Positions 23,785 through 36,700 of a stretch of 64,000 nucleotides of DNA are shown one piece after another; positions within the stretch are counted from its first letter, which is position 1, and the number at the start of each line of letters is the position of its first letter. A program made the translations under genes and the position numbers. The notes beneath the pieces are model-generated. The model had not been told where the DNA came from, made no database searches, and was given only the letters and a program-made list of their open reading frames with translations. This DNA comes from Oscheius tipulae (taxonomy: Eukaryota > Nematoda > Chromadorea > Rhabditida > Rhabditidae): the NCBI GenBank assembly GCA_037178975.1, contig JASJZH010000001.1:2914001-2978000 (forward strand), given 5' to 3'.

Positions 23785-25306
23785 TTATAGCATCATATCG
23801 CCTTGGGATTGGATTTGATACAGTATTTCCGTGTTAATCTTCAACGGCTTCGGCTGTTCCCAGGGGAAGGAGGGATGTCCAAAGTGGCCATTCTTGGCAG
23901 TCTCCTGGTAGATCGGCTGCTTGAGATTGAGTTCCCTAGAAACAGACCGATGCAAAACAAAAATGAACGAACTTGATGATTCTTCCGGGACGTAGATCGA
24001 AGTTGGAGTTGACGATATGGAGGAGTTGTTCTTGGGTGAGCTTGCTCGTTCCGAATGTGTCGATCATGATGGAAAGTGGCTCGGCTACGCCAATAGCATA
24101 GGAGATCTGGACGAGGCAGCGCTTGCAGAGACCGCCTTTGACCAGACTTTTGGCGACCCAACGAGCAGCATAAGCGGCCGATCTGTCTACCTGAACAAAG
24201 TGATTCGAAACAATAATGCAAAAAAGTTACCTTTGTTGGGTCCTTTCCGGAGAAGGCGCCCCCGCCATGGGCTCCCCAACCTCCGTAGGTATCGACGATG
24301 ATTTTGCGTCCAGTCAGTCCGGCGTCGCCCTGAGGACCGCCAATGATGAAGGACCCACATGGATTGATGTGATAAATGGTCGCGTCGTCGACTAGAGCCT
24401 CCGGAATGACGCCCTTGATGACCTGAAAACGAATGATTGTTCAAAAGGCGTTGAAAACTAGCCTTTTCTTTCAGGATGATGCGCAGCTCGTCGAGAGAGA
24501 TTATGGGGTCGTGCTGGCAGGAAAGGACGACGGTGTGGACGCGTTGAGGAATGCAGGCGCCGTTTTCATTCAGGTACTCGATCGTAACCTAAACAATACG
24601 CTATTATTCAAGAACTGAACAAAGGGTATACCTGTGACTTGGAGTCAGGTCTGACCCAGGTGAGCTCTCCATTCCGCCGCATCTCGTGTAGCTTGGCGTT
24701 GATAGCGTGGGAGAGCTGCAGCGTCAACGGCATGGCTTCTTCCGTCTCGTCGGTGGCGTACCCGAACATTAGGCCTTGATCTCCAGCTCCGACTTCGTCG
24801 TCCGTCCTCAATAGATGGACACCGGCGGCGATTTCTTGGCTTTGCTGCTCCAGCGCGACAAGCAAGTTGCAGGTCCTGTAGTCGAATCCTAAATAGCGAA
24901 ATAATAAGCTGTTTCTTTCGACACTAATCGTTCTCCCCAGTCTGACCGACGTTTCTCGAGTAACATCATAATCTTCATCCGCTACTAATCTACAAGAAAA
25001 CAAAGTAACCAACCCTTCTCAGACTGATCATATCCAATTCGCTTGATGACTCCTCGAACGACAGCCTGGTAATCGACGACGGCTTTCGAAGTAATCTCGC
25101 CGCATAGTAGAATCATCCCAGTTTTTGTTACTGTTTCTAGACAAACTCCATTTTTCGGTGGACAAAGGAAGAAACATACCGCAAGCGACCTTCGCGTTAG
25201 AATCTTGAGCCAGATGAGCATCGACTACGGCGTCGGAAATCTGGTCACACATCTTGTCCGGATGTCCTTCGGAGACGGACTCCGAGGAGAAAAGGAACCT
25301 GGACAT
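23785..25306 (-). CDS. sams: S-adenosylmethionine synthetase
   Basis: Makes S-adenosylmethionine from methionine and ATP (EC 2.5.1.6) in the cytosol. Exons: 25180-25306, 25014-25136, 24632-24888, 24463-24588, 24231-24422, 23973-24190 and 23785-23935, giving 397 residues. Active-site signatures are intact: SVSEGHPDK near the start, the ATP-loop [15 protein letters not shown], and [16 protein letters not shown]. The C-terminus keeps [11 protein letters not shown]. The 40-bp intron 24423-24462 begins GCTAGT instead of GT and ends TTTTCAG: a GC-AG intron supported by the exact family reading LKEK|VIKG. Before the ATG is TTTTTTTTCAG with only AGA between, which looks like a trans-splice acceptor. 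Confidence 0.96.
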
Positions 25307-25319
25307 TCTCTGAAAAAAA

Positions 25320-28300
25320 AAATGTTTATGCTATCGAGACCAAAAAGTTAACAAAACTTGTTTACACAGGAAAAAAATTCACGGAAAACATTAAAAAAAG
25401 TTAAAAGACGAGAAACAATTCGGCGGCCGGTCATTGGGATACTGTTAACAGAAGAAATTTAGCAGAAAAACACAAAATTTCAGCGGACAAAACAGACAAA
25501 GCAGATCGAAGAAAAACAGGAAACAAATGAAAAGAGGCAAGACAGCAGGAAAAGGTAGAATTTGGGATTTACCAAACAGGATCCACGGCGTGTTACGCGC
25601 ATGCAAAAGGCATCGTCACTATTTCTCGCGCCAATTTCCTATTTCGAGGATGGCAATTCAAAATTAGCTCTCCAGCCGCTTTTTTAATAAATATGAGGTA
25701 TACGGTACCCTGTGCCAAAACCGGTTTAAACCCTGTTTTCTGTAGGATACTGTACTTAAGAAAACGAGCGGCATTTGCGCCCGGTTTGAAAAAGTGGCGA
25801 CACGCATAACACTCCGTGCTAGCGGCTAGTTAAAATTTTTTTTTTTTTGAAAGAATGTGGTAGTAGTAAAGGAGGCACCAAGGCTCGACTTGACCCAAAA
25901 TTGCGTACCGAATGAGTATTACATTTTTTGCCTTTTTCAATGCATTTGACCTATTTTTCCGGCATGAAAGTGCGTTTAACCGATTCGGCATCTATCATAG
26001 TATATATTTAGACATGCTGTAAAAATGAAACTATTGGGACAAAGACTGCTCGCGCTGTTTCCATCTTTTTAACGTCCAAGTACACGCTATTAGGGTAAAC
26101 TTTCGTGCTTAAGCACACTTATAAGCCGAATAAAAACGTGCCAAACGCATTGAAAAATCGCAAAAAATGCTATTTTCGTTCGGTACGCAATTTTGCGTCA
26201 AGTTGCACCGTGGTGCGCCATTACTGCTACCAAGAATGTCACGAATTTTTCGACTTTATAATTTTTTCTGGTGGTAACAGACCGGACAGACTCTCGATCA
26301 GAGCTGGCTTGTTCTGCTGAAAGAATCAGTGCATGCTTCTCGACCAAAAATATTAGAAAAATGTCTCCGTGAAAAGGTGTTCAGACAACTTCTAATTTAA
26401 CTTCTGGTTTACCCTCAGATAAATTATCTGTTCCCAGTCTATATCAGTTTCAGATAAGCCGATGCAACTGTTTTCTTCCCGTCTCTCCCTTTCCAGTCAT
26501 TGGCTCTTTTCATTTTCTCTCTCCAGCACTCTAATGAGCGAAACACGGGACAGGCTATGATGAAGCGGGCTCGAGGGACGTGTCGCCAAAATACGGGGGA
26601 ATCCTGCTATTGCTTTGTCCGTATGTCGCATTCAGTTGAGAGCACAATAATGCCCTCTTCTAAGCCTCTGAAGGACAACTTAATCCCTGGTGCTGCTTCT
26701 CTTTTCCAGACTGGAGAAGAACGACCATTATGCTCCTCTTCGCGTATTAATCATGGGCTGTTTTCTCCCCCGGGGAGTTGTACTCGTATACGCTGACTAC
26801 TCAAAGCCTTTAAGACTTTCTCTTTCGTTCATTCGCTTTCTCTACCAATCTTTGCCTGCCTCAAGCTGAAAAAAATCTCTGTTCTGACTTTCAGCATATG
26901 TATATGACTCTTGACTACTGTCAGGATGGTTTTCGGTCAAGCTGCAATTCAATTACAGGTCTACCTGTAATTGAATTGCATCTGACTGTCTATACCGGGT
27001 GATTGGAACTACCGAGATTAACAGGTACCAGTCTGAAATAGCATAGGCTCAGTCCACGATCTATGTTCAAATCAACCACCAAATCCACTTCCGCGTCCAA
27101 TCGGACCTTTGAAGAGAGAGCGGTGCTCCATCCCAATTGGACTGACGGCCTAATGACCGTCGTTGACAAATTCAATCGTCCAAGAGGACACAATGAATCT
27201 CTTGTTACGTCCAATGTGTTCGTCTCCTCCCAAATAATTCAGTTATAAGCTTCGGCAAAAAAGACATGTGTCTTTGGAATCTTGTTAGCGGTGTCTCCTC
27301 CTCTCTCTCAGTCTGTGTAATGTTTCAGAGCGATGACCGCTGTTCCTCTGTGCCAAGTCCGTGCTGAAAAAGAGCCACACCAGGTGTGTGTGAGAGACGG
27401 AAGAGCTTCCGTTCTTTCTAACTTTTGTTCTCTTCCTTACTGTGGGTATCTCTCTCTCTCTTCCCTTGGACATGTTAGGAATATCCGCTTGACTGATCAT
27501 TCGGGCAATGAGAAGCGGAAGAGAGTCACACGTATCCTAAACAGCTGTCTGTTCTCCAGCATCTTCCACTTTCCCAATCACCACCAGTGATCAGGTCTTT
27601 CTGATCATCATTCCAAGCCAATATGTCCATGTAATATCAACCTATTTGGCTACTCTGAACGGAAAACGGAATTGTTTCTTTGTCTGTTTCCCTGACTTTT
27701 GGATGGCTCTTTCATGTTGTTTCTTATCCATACTTTCAAGGGTGGAATTTATCGCTCACTTGACCAGAACGAAGTTTTCAGTAAATAGTTCTTGATCGTC
27801 TCCGACTTGACATCCTTTATCTGTATTACACTGCGAAAACTTCTGAAGGGATAGGAAAGACTGACCGATAATTCGTTCTCCTACAAAAGCTTTGACATTT
27901 ATTGTTTTAATGATGCACTTTGTTATTTCCTCTTGTTTCCTCATGGAACAATTCTATTTTTCAGTAACCTGATCTCAAGCAACCTACTTCCCACGCCTTT
28001 AAGTCATTTGTTCCGTCGATTAGCAGAGGCTATCCTATTTACTACCAGGCTGCTGGTGCCATCGCTATAAAGCTGAAGTTTAGAGCTCGTAACTTGACGT
28101 CCTTCTTCTCACAACTGGCTATCCTCATCTCGTATTCATTCGAATCCTAGCGCCAATCAACAGACTCTCTCCCTCGTTCACGGGGTTGTAGCATCCGACA
28201 GCACAATTGTCACACTCTTTCTCTCGCACTCTCATACACGTTTCGCTCACAGATCTGTCTGTTTGCTCTTGCTCCCATTTTGTTCAATTGATCCAGGATT

Positions 28301-29518
28301 TCCTAGTGGCCGGCGGAACCCTCTTTGAGCAAAAGAGAGGGCAACACAATTTGATTACCGAGGAGGACGCTTGCTCATTTTGTGCCCTCATTTTGGAATG
28401 GGAGAGGGTATATATTGGTCTCTAAAGAATATTAGAGAGAGAGAGAGAGAGATATTGGGCAGCAAGTTAGACTGAAGAGTGCCTTAATGAGTCACTTAAC
28501 TTTTGGAATTGATAGAATGACAGTCAAATACAAATGACTCCAAAATTTTCTTTGTCTTTCTTCTCTATGATTATTTGACTTGAAAATCACTCGTCCAGTC
28601 TTTGACAATCTTAGATTGGTTATTTAGTACCAGTACTTTATCATTCCTACCAGCCGTCCCTTAGTCTTAACTTTGACTGCATAGACAACAGACGGCTGCG
28701 CCGCTTCTCCAATAGTCTAAGTTCCCATGTTTCCCAAAAAGCTGACTTGTCAACCTAATTCTTGACATGCCATGATTTGCCAGCTTTTTTCTCGTGGTGA
28801 CGCACGGACGGACCGTTGCACTTAGTAGTAGACCTTTATTACTGCACTTGGTTACTGGATTTTCCAGTACCTGCTTCAGATCAACGACCAACTCGAAACA
28901 CAGCTGAGATTTCTTATCCATTGGCCGTTTTTGGAACCTCCAAGTTGTTGTCCTTCCCATCGTTGACTAAACCACTAGAGTCTATGGCACTTCTGGTCGT
29001 CTACAGACCCTTGTCCAGGCCGTTTGTGTGCCAAACCGATGACTGTTCGCCTATGCCAACTCACCAATCCTTGTCTTTCCCTCGTTCTCTTGACCCCAAG
29101 TCTATGAGATTTCATTTGCACAGCCCTTCCCACGTCCAGCACCAATCATCGCCCAGTCATTTCTCTCACCCTCCCCCTCTGTCATGAATCATCGAAGCTC
29201 TCTTTGTTATTCAGTTCTGCTGTCGTTATGAATACCCGTCGATTCATAGCTCTCTTTTTGTTGTCAGCCAATGGCCCATTGTCTCCGCTGCCAACTACTT
29301 GTTTTTCAACAGGGGGACTGGCTGGTGGTCGTTAGGAATCCAATAGACTCTCCTAAGAACGTCCCCATTTTCAGCAGCAGCAGCATTCGGGACCCTCGTC
29401 GTCACTCTCATTATGTTTTCTGTAATGGCCCAGTCGATAGGCCATAAAAAGAGGGGGAAGAACCCACATCTTTTTCCGTTCCTACATTTCCAATCTCTGA
29501 GACTCTTTCTCAGTTCTC
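25320..29518. other. Intergenic region between SAMS and CDK14
   Basis: About 4.2 kb between the divergent SAMS and CDK14 genes. No gene was recognised on either strand; the short open frames present lack splice-linked neighbours. It contains a perfect 38-base palindrome at 26943-26980 and a (GA)n run at about 28436-28452. Regulatory DNA for both flanking genes is likely here. Confidence 0.5.
26943..26980. repeat. Perfect palindrome with 18-bp arms
   Basis: TGCAATTCAATTACAGGT at 26943-26960 is followed by CT and then its exact reverse complement at 26963-26980. The two-base centre makes this a near-continuous palindrome rather than a miRNA-type hairpin. Adjacent bases do not pair. Confidence 0.9.
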
Positions 29519-32500
29519 ATGGTTACCAGAATTGACTTTCAGCCTATAGGAACCGAAGGTCGTAAAGGAGGGGAAACGGCTGAGAGGCAACTGACGGGTT
29601 CACGACCTGTTGCTCCCAAAAAAGAGAGCGGAAACTGGGTTGCAATGTGGAGCAAAATCACCTCTCATCTCGGTAAGTTCCTGGTCCTCCGTAGGGAGAT
29701 TTGGTAGCAAATCTCTGAAAGGTACTACCCAATATATCGGCTTTTCCGATCCCAAAATGAGGTTTTCGATATGCTCTTCGAAGTTAAAGTTCAAAGCTCT
29801 GGGCAAATTTATGTCTTTTCGAAACTTTCTCCTGATCTAGAAGTTGGACTTATACGCGAGACTGTCCGGATAAAGTTACAGATTTCTATGCAAAGTATAA
29901 TCACGTACTGTTTTGAAATCCCCAAAAATCTTCTGAATAGGCTGCACTTTAACATTTGGTTCCCACTTGCGAATTGGTGAGAACCTCAAGTAGTCAATTT
30001 TTTCCGAAACCCAGTAGCTTTTTACGGTTCTGATGCTCCAGATAGCTTGACTCAGACTTCTCACTGAAATTGGGACAAGGTTCATCAGAAGATCTACTGG
30101 CCAACTTCCGATACCTGTTTTTTTGTCAAGTTTTGTAGACCTCTCGATCACTGTTCCTTGGCCACTTATCCTGTCCATTGTCGTATTTTTGACTGTAGAT
30201 GGTAGGAGATCGTCCTCCCATTTTTTCCCCACAAAAGACTCTTCTTTCACGGCATTATTTCCATGAAATTGGAATAGAAATAGATTTAGTCCACCCTCTC
30301 TCTCTTCTGACCCTTAATACGTCTTCCGACTCTCCCACCACGGCTAGTACAATTATTTGCTATCGGCGATTTTTCACGCGTTGACCAGAGTGTAAAGACA
30401 CGGCGCTCACTGAACGACAAGAGTCAATTCGAAATTCATTTCCGTTCAGGGCACGAAAACAACTTGATTTTAGGTCTTTGGCTCGGTCTAGAGGAGGCCG
30501 AGAGGCCAATGAGGGCCTCCTGTTCGCTGTCAGTCCTTCATAATCCTCAGCTGAATGTGGTCAGACCATCGAGGAGCTCGGACAATCTGCACAAGGTTGG
30601 CACGGGATCGCCTGAGCGTCAGCAGAAGGGAAATGGCTTCACTCTTCGACGGAGCAGGAACAAGGAGAAGAAGCTCAAGATGGTCGACCCGTTGACGCAG
30701 TCCTGGCATAGTCAGGCCCAGCCGATGACCAGCACCAAGAATATTTTCTCCTTTTTGAAGTAAGTTTGACTTAGAACTTGAAGAGTGAGAGTATGAGTCG
30801 ATCCTCTAGGTTCATGTACAGAAAACGGCTCTAAATGAGACCAGGGAGAGACAGTACGGCTCTTTTGTACTACACGGAACGCACTTTCCTCTAGGCATAA
30901 TTAGAAATTACTACACAATAAGGTTCACAGTTAATCAGATAGTCTCACCTTCGTCATCTTATCGTGAGTGTCGACCACCGAACTGGAAAGATGCTCTGAG
31001 AAAGTAGCTACTACTAGATATGGTCTAACAGGGAGAATTCAAGGAACTAGAAGCGTTCTGACGTATGACGAACCGTCAGCACTACTTCAGGATTCCTATT
31101 CTTAGTTTCAAGTGTCTAAACCCAAATTTCCCATGTCCCCCTGTCAGTAGAAACACCCTGCCGGTCAATCATATTTACTCGGTTCATCTACTTCTTCTTG
31201 CCGGCGTAGGTCTTGGTGAAGGTGGCTGCCTTCTTGTACTGAAACTTGGGGGCAGGAGCGGTGACGGGAGCCGGGGCCGGAGGCGGTGGAGTGACCGGAG
31301 TGACCGGAGGAACCGGAGCAGGAACCGGAGCAGGAACCGGAGCAGGAATCGGAGCAGGAACCGGAGAAGGAACCGGAGCAGCAGCTGGAGCAGCTGGAAC
31401 TGGAGGAGGAGCAGCAGCTTCCGGAGTGGGCTCCTTCTTGGCACCAGAGCCGAACAGCTCGGCGTCCATGTCGACATCGAGGTCCGTCATCTTGTGGCCC
31501 GAACCGACGACATCTACCGGAATGTAGGCTGACTTGTCTGCCATCTGCTACCGTCTGTGGGGGCGACTCGAATCTTCAATGGCTCCTTTTCCCAGTTTGC
31601 AAGTCACGATGCTTTGGGATTACCGTTTTTCTCTTCTAGTTTGCTTGTTTTCAGTAGACAAAGTTTGAAAACAGTAATTGAGTTGGGACAATTAGGAGGA
31701 ATGTTCAAAAAGCAATTCAGAGGAACAAATCGATCTCGTTCAAATACTGGTCGATCGGAGGTTTCTGTTGTTCCCATGGCTCAACCTCCAGCTACAGCTC
31801 CCTTACCGAACTCTCAGCCAAGAAGACGACGTCCTCGAAGCGCCCACTATGATCCAAACACAGTTGTGGCCCCTGTGGCCGATGAGTTCCAGCAGCAGGA
31901 TGTGAATGAGCTCTATGAGCGACTGGACAAGCTCGGAGAAGGAAGCTACGCGACTGTGTTCAGGTGCAAATCCAGGTAAGGAGCTCATTTTGTTCTCAAA
32001 AACCATTCTCTTATGTCCGTGTCTCGGACAACCTGTCGCCCTTTTCCCTTTTTTTCAACAAGTAACTCCTTGATTGCAGAATCGACGACTCGATAGTCGC
32101 GCTGAAAGAAATCAAGCTCCAGTTCCAAGAGGGTCTTCCATTCACAGCCATTCGGGAAGCTTCACTGTTGAGGACTCTCCGTCATGCCAACATCGTCTGT
32201 CTCCATGACATCTACCTACAACACAATCAACTCACCTTTGTCTTCGAGTACATGGTAAGATCACGGGTGTTCCAATCAAAAGTTTGCTTCAGAAAATGGA
32301 CTTGAGCAAGTACCTCGAGTCGCATCCGACCGGTCTAACTAATCGACATACCATGCTCCTTCTGTTCCAACTTCTCCGGGGACTGGACTTTTGTCACAAG
32401 AAGAAGATCCTTCACAGGTAAGGCTTTGTCTTTGAGACTGTCGTACTATTTGTAATCGAGGCACCATCTCGCGAAAAAATACCATCCTTATTTTCGGGTA

Positions 32501-33316
32501 CATAACAGTTTTAACTAAGTTTTGGACGTTCTGGAAAATTGTAGCTCTTGATGAGCTCCTCAACGTTGCAAAACTGTGTTTCCCCAGGCCCGAAATCAAA
32601 GAAGTTCGCGCGAGGTGTTCCTGTTGGGGTGAACCAAATCTTCCTGTAAGTAATACTGAACTTTCCAGAGACCTGAAGCCACAAAACCTGCTCCTGGACG
32701 GTGAGGGAGTCCTAAAGCTGGCTGACTTTGGTCTGGCAAGGGCAAAGTCCGTTCCCAGTCGAACCTACAGTAATGAGGTTGTGACTCTCTGGTACCGACC
32801 ACCGGACGTGCTTCTCGGGAACACGAACTACACAACCTCTTTGGACATGTGGTAGGATCTATTCCTCTTCCCCTTAACTTCTTTTCCAGGGGTGTTGGCT
32901 GCATTTTCGCCGAGATCTGCAGTGGTCAGGCTCTCTTCCCTGGCACGAAGGATGTCGGTGACCAACTAGACAAGATCTTCCAGGTTAGGGGCCGACCGGA
33001 TCCGTCGAAATGGCCAGAGGTTAGCACAGCTTAAGTTTCAATCAACAGTTTACTGCAGGTACTGAATCTTCCTCAGTACAAGCCCCAGGATTATGCTCCC
33101 TATCGGACTATGCCCTTTATCGACATCAACATAACTCTGGGTCGTCTCTTGAGCCCCGGACTCGATCTCCTGGCAAAGTTCCTCCAGCTTCGACCGGAAG
33201 ACCGTCTTTCCGCTTCCCAAGCTATGCTCCATCCATATTTTTCGCTCCTTCCGAGGGAGCTGCTCCTTTTGCCGCCAACCTATCCAATCTATTCTGTGCC
33301 ACATGTACGCTGGTGA
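29519..33316 (+). CDS. PFTAIRE cyclin-dependent kinase (CDK14/CDK15 type)
   Basis: Ser/Thr kinase of the PFTAIRE group; in animals CDK14 pairs with membrane cyclin Y and phosphorylates Wnt co-receptors. Exons: 29519-29672, 30474-30759, 31655-31975, 32080-32254, 32293-32417, 32669-32851, 32890-33019 and 33059-33316, giving 543 residues. The first about 235 residues are a polar, basic regulatory tail, including [13 protein letters not shown]. The kinase shows [16 protein letters not shown], the [19 protein letters not shown] signature, [43 protein letters not shown] and [10 protein letters not shown], and ends [11 protein letters not shown]. Tail exons 1 and 2 are assigned because their phases fit (SHLG|LWLG and FSFL N|RQSLK); an internal start at 30509 is an alternative. 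A TTTCTCAG acceptor precedes the first ATG. Intron 30760-31654 contains an antisense gene. Confidence 0.88.
31188..31544 (-). CDS. Pro/Ala-rich low-complexity protein nested antisense in CDK14
   Basis: Intronless 118-codon frame on the - strand, wholly within CDK14 intron 30760-31654. The N-terminus is normal in composition ([20 protein letters not shown], then acidic [14 protein letters not shown]). Residues 40-95 are a low-complexity run dominated by (PVPA)n and PAPAP units, matching the GGAACCGGAGCA-type repeats visible at about 31310-31380. The end is basic ([15 protein letters not shown]). The non-repetitive ends and a stop placed outside the repeat argue for a real protein rather than a chance frame. 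No signal peptide or membrane segment was seen. No family was recognised; a structural or muscle-type linker is only a guess. Confidence 0.62.
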   Translation of the reverse strand: MADKSAYIPVDVVGSGHKMTDLDVDMDAELFGSGAKKEPTPEAAAPPPVPAAPAAAPVPSPVPAPIPAPVPAPVPAPVPPVTPVTPPPPAPAPVTAPAPKFQYKKAATFTKTYAGKKK

Positions 33317-33765
33317 CTGATCTCGCTCCAGAGAGAGACTACGGGTTCCAAATTAAAGGTCTGACATTTCTCATTTATTCGGAATGGGACAACGTACTAG
33401 AAATATCTTGTATATGGATGATGATGGGCTGGCCCGTATGCTCGAATAAGGTCACAAAAGAGACGGGAATCCAAGCAGTCAAGATTACCGATTTACTGAG
33501 AAGTAGTCAAATGGCTTTTTGTGAAATACACAAATTAGAAAGGAATCATTTCGGAAAGTCACATTCACGTCAAACGAAAAAAGTATCTAGAGCTGAATCA
33601 CTTGACATATTTTCTTCTAAGCCAGCGCATTTGTTGGTAAGCTTGTAAGGCCAGTCGCCAGATAAAAACAGCTGCCTCTTTCGTTCTTTCGCTATAGAAA
33701 TGAAGAAACTGTCGATATTTACTGAACAAAAATACACAATTATACACGTGATAGAGACCCGGATT

Positions 33766-36700
33766 TTAGTCGTTTTTCTCGTGAGGAAGCTGCTCTGTCT
33801 TGCAGCTGACAATGGCTATGAGCGAATTCCAGAGAGGCAGAGCGATAAGACACATTAGGGTGAAGACGTGAGATCCGTAGATGAGCTGTTCTTGAAGCAG
33901 GCGAGCCAGGCTGTCTTTGACCTAAATGTGAGACTATATCAAGTGGAAAAGAAGGGACGTACCAGGAGAAGTACTCCGTCCAGAGAGTAGTCGATCCGAC
34001 GAGCCTTGTACTCGAGATAGGGTTCCGCGTAGACAAGAAACAGGAGATAAACGGACAGGGGATGGAGGAAGAAAGAGGCAGCTGTTCGGATCAGGGTACG
34101 GTATCTGAAGAGGGAGAGTTAGTGAGAACCTAACAAAACGATTCATCATGTTGCATTCTCGGTTCCGGTACAAGTTCAGCATGCTCCCGAAGAGAACTGT
34201 ATTTTCTGGGTTAGGTTAAGACAAGGTTTTCTAGCTTTTCTAGGTTAAGACAAGGTTTCTCAGCTTTCTGAAGCCTACAAAGTTGTAGAACAGATCAAGG
34301 GCTACAATTTTGTAGAACTTCGGAAGGATGGAAAATGCCGTCTTTCATCCGATTTGTGCAAGATTCCGTGAATCCGAATACGCTATCCGTATTCTTTTGA
34401 TTGTCAATTCAATATGAAAGGAGAGACTCACGTGTCATAGGTGGGGAGAGAGAGCCGCAAGAAGAAGGGCACCGTCACAGCTGAGCAGATGAAGGCGAGT
34501 CCGAAATTGGTCAACGAGAGAGCCATGGCGGCCAGAGCAAACTCAAGATACGTGACGAGACGCAGGGCCGGCAGTTGACTCTTGTCCATGGGGAGAAGAA
34601 GGCCGAGAGGGCTGAACAGCAGTGCGGTTAGAATTGTCCATTTGGGGTCGGCCGGGATCAGAGTGGTGAAGAGGTGACTGCTCAGGAGCCAGACGAAGCC
34701 ACCAAAGACGTGCAAAAGAAGCCAGTTGACTGGGATCGAGAAGACGACCAGATGAACCCATTCGCGATAGGCCTGAAATTTTGATTTGATTTGTAGCTCG
34801 AAAACTGACAAAGAGAAGAAGAGGAGCCACGACGGCCATACAGGGCATGTAGTAGGCAATGGAGAGGAAGTTGTCCTCACTCGTCAGCACGTACATGAAA
34901 TAGCTCTGATGGAATCGCTCGAGGACGTTGTTCAGCGCTCGGGCCACAGCTTCCACTAGACGAGTGGACTGCGCCAGAGGGTAGTTGCTGGCCAGGGGGA
35001 CTGCCACTGTCAAGCCCTGAACTCCGTACTTGCCGAAGACGCTGTGAGTTCCCTCGGCTGCTACAAAGGCCTGTGTGTAGATGGCTCGAAGAGGGACGAG
35101 AAGGGGCCAGTCGAGTCCTCCCTAAAAAATTAACTCATACTTTTACTGACCCAATTCTGACTATCATACTACCTTAGTATCTTTTCTGTGAATACATTGA
35201 TAAACATTCTTACTTCAAGTCACTTAACTCTGTATATGACTGTACCACTGAACAAGTCAAAAGTCTCTAACACTCCTAGCCAGTAAGTCTACCCTCTGTA
35301 TTGTTCTTGTCTCTCTGGCCCCTAGTTCTTCCTCTCATCCTCTTAGAATTTCGGATCAGTCAAAGGTTCTCTCACTCTCGAATCTGCTTCTAATGTCAAA
35401 CTCCTTATGTTCCATTCAGTGGATGTGAACTTGTCTTTGTTCCCACCTGCTGTCCCTTTACTGTCTCACAAGTGTCATTACCTTTTTACTCTTGGAATAC
35501 TTTTTCCAACTGTCTATTGGTTCTATGTTCAAGCTACTGAACTTGGAACTTTCTTCTCCGACTATCAAACAGCTTGTGCTTCATACAATGTGGTTTTTGT
35601 TCCTAGCCACTGTTATTTTACTCTCTCTCTCTCTCTCTCTCTTTAGCTAGCTAGCTAGAGCTGCCACCTTCCCCCGGGCGCTCACGCTCCGAACTCACCT
35701 GTCGCGCCCCTCAAGAATGGGATAACGATCTTAAATAGTCCTTTCCTGCTCTGTCAGGACACTCTTAATTTTGATTAATCCCTTCTTCACTTTGATTACC
35801 TGCTCCAACTGTCAAATCTGCTACTCCCATACTCTAGCTATTGAACTACTAACCTTCTGATCCAGTATCTTCAAGTACTTCCAAATCATTTAACCCACAT
35901 CTGACATGCAGGCTCTGTGCCTCTGATCTTCAAACCTTAATCTATAATCTCTAAAATTAACGCAAATCATTGAGTATAGTCTTCTCCTTCAGTTGTTCAA
36001 TAATCTTCCTAGGTTTTCAAAACGACATAATTTGTCTTGATGTTTCCCTACCTCAGTTGTGTTCGTTCCTTCAGGTGATGAAATCCATCGAACACTTTGG
36101 GTATGCTAATTTCAACTAGGTCCGCGTTGTATACCTATACTCACGGCTCTTATATCGTTCCTATACCTAATGATCGCCATAGACTACGACTCTTTAGATC
36201 AACTAAAGCACTCCCTACTAGTAGTTTCAAAGCATTCGCACTCATACTCACACTTTTCCCTTCTAGACCCCTGTCGCTTGACTACTCGTATATAGTTTCA
36301 GCCACTCTCTTCTTCCAAACTCACCCTGTTCGCATCCCAGACATTGTAGATGACGGTCTCGAGTCCGAACTTGCCCATGCCGGCTATTCTGACGATCGAA
36401 TTGAAGAGATCCAAGTTGGGCAGTTGGCCGTTGAGCTGATTCAGTTGGACATGGATGGTCTTTCTTTTCGTGTTCTGGCGCTGACTCTTGATCACGATTC
36501 CGCCAATCAGACTGCCACCCGTCTCTTTTAGTGGTTCGGCTTGGATCGTCGTCTGACTGGCCAGCTGGTACTGTGACAGGAAGGCATCCATTCCGATTGG
36601 TCCGCCTTCGACGAAAACGAAGAACAGGTCGCGGGCCCAGTAGACTTGTTCCTTGGCGAAGGTGGCGTAGGACATCATCAGAGCCACGGCCTCCTTGTGC

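Noticed and set aside
31246-31527. Gly/Ala/Thr-rich + strand frame over the Pro/Ala-rich gene
   Set aside because: Both strands of the repeat are open; the - strand was preferred because it has normal, non-repetitive ends with start and stop outside the repeat.
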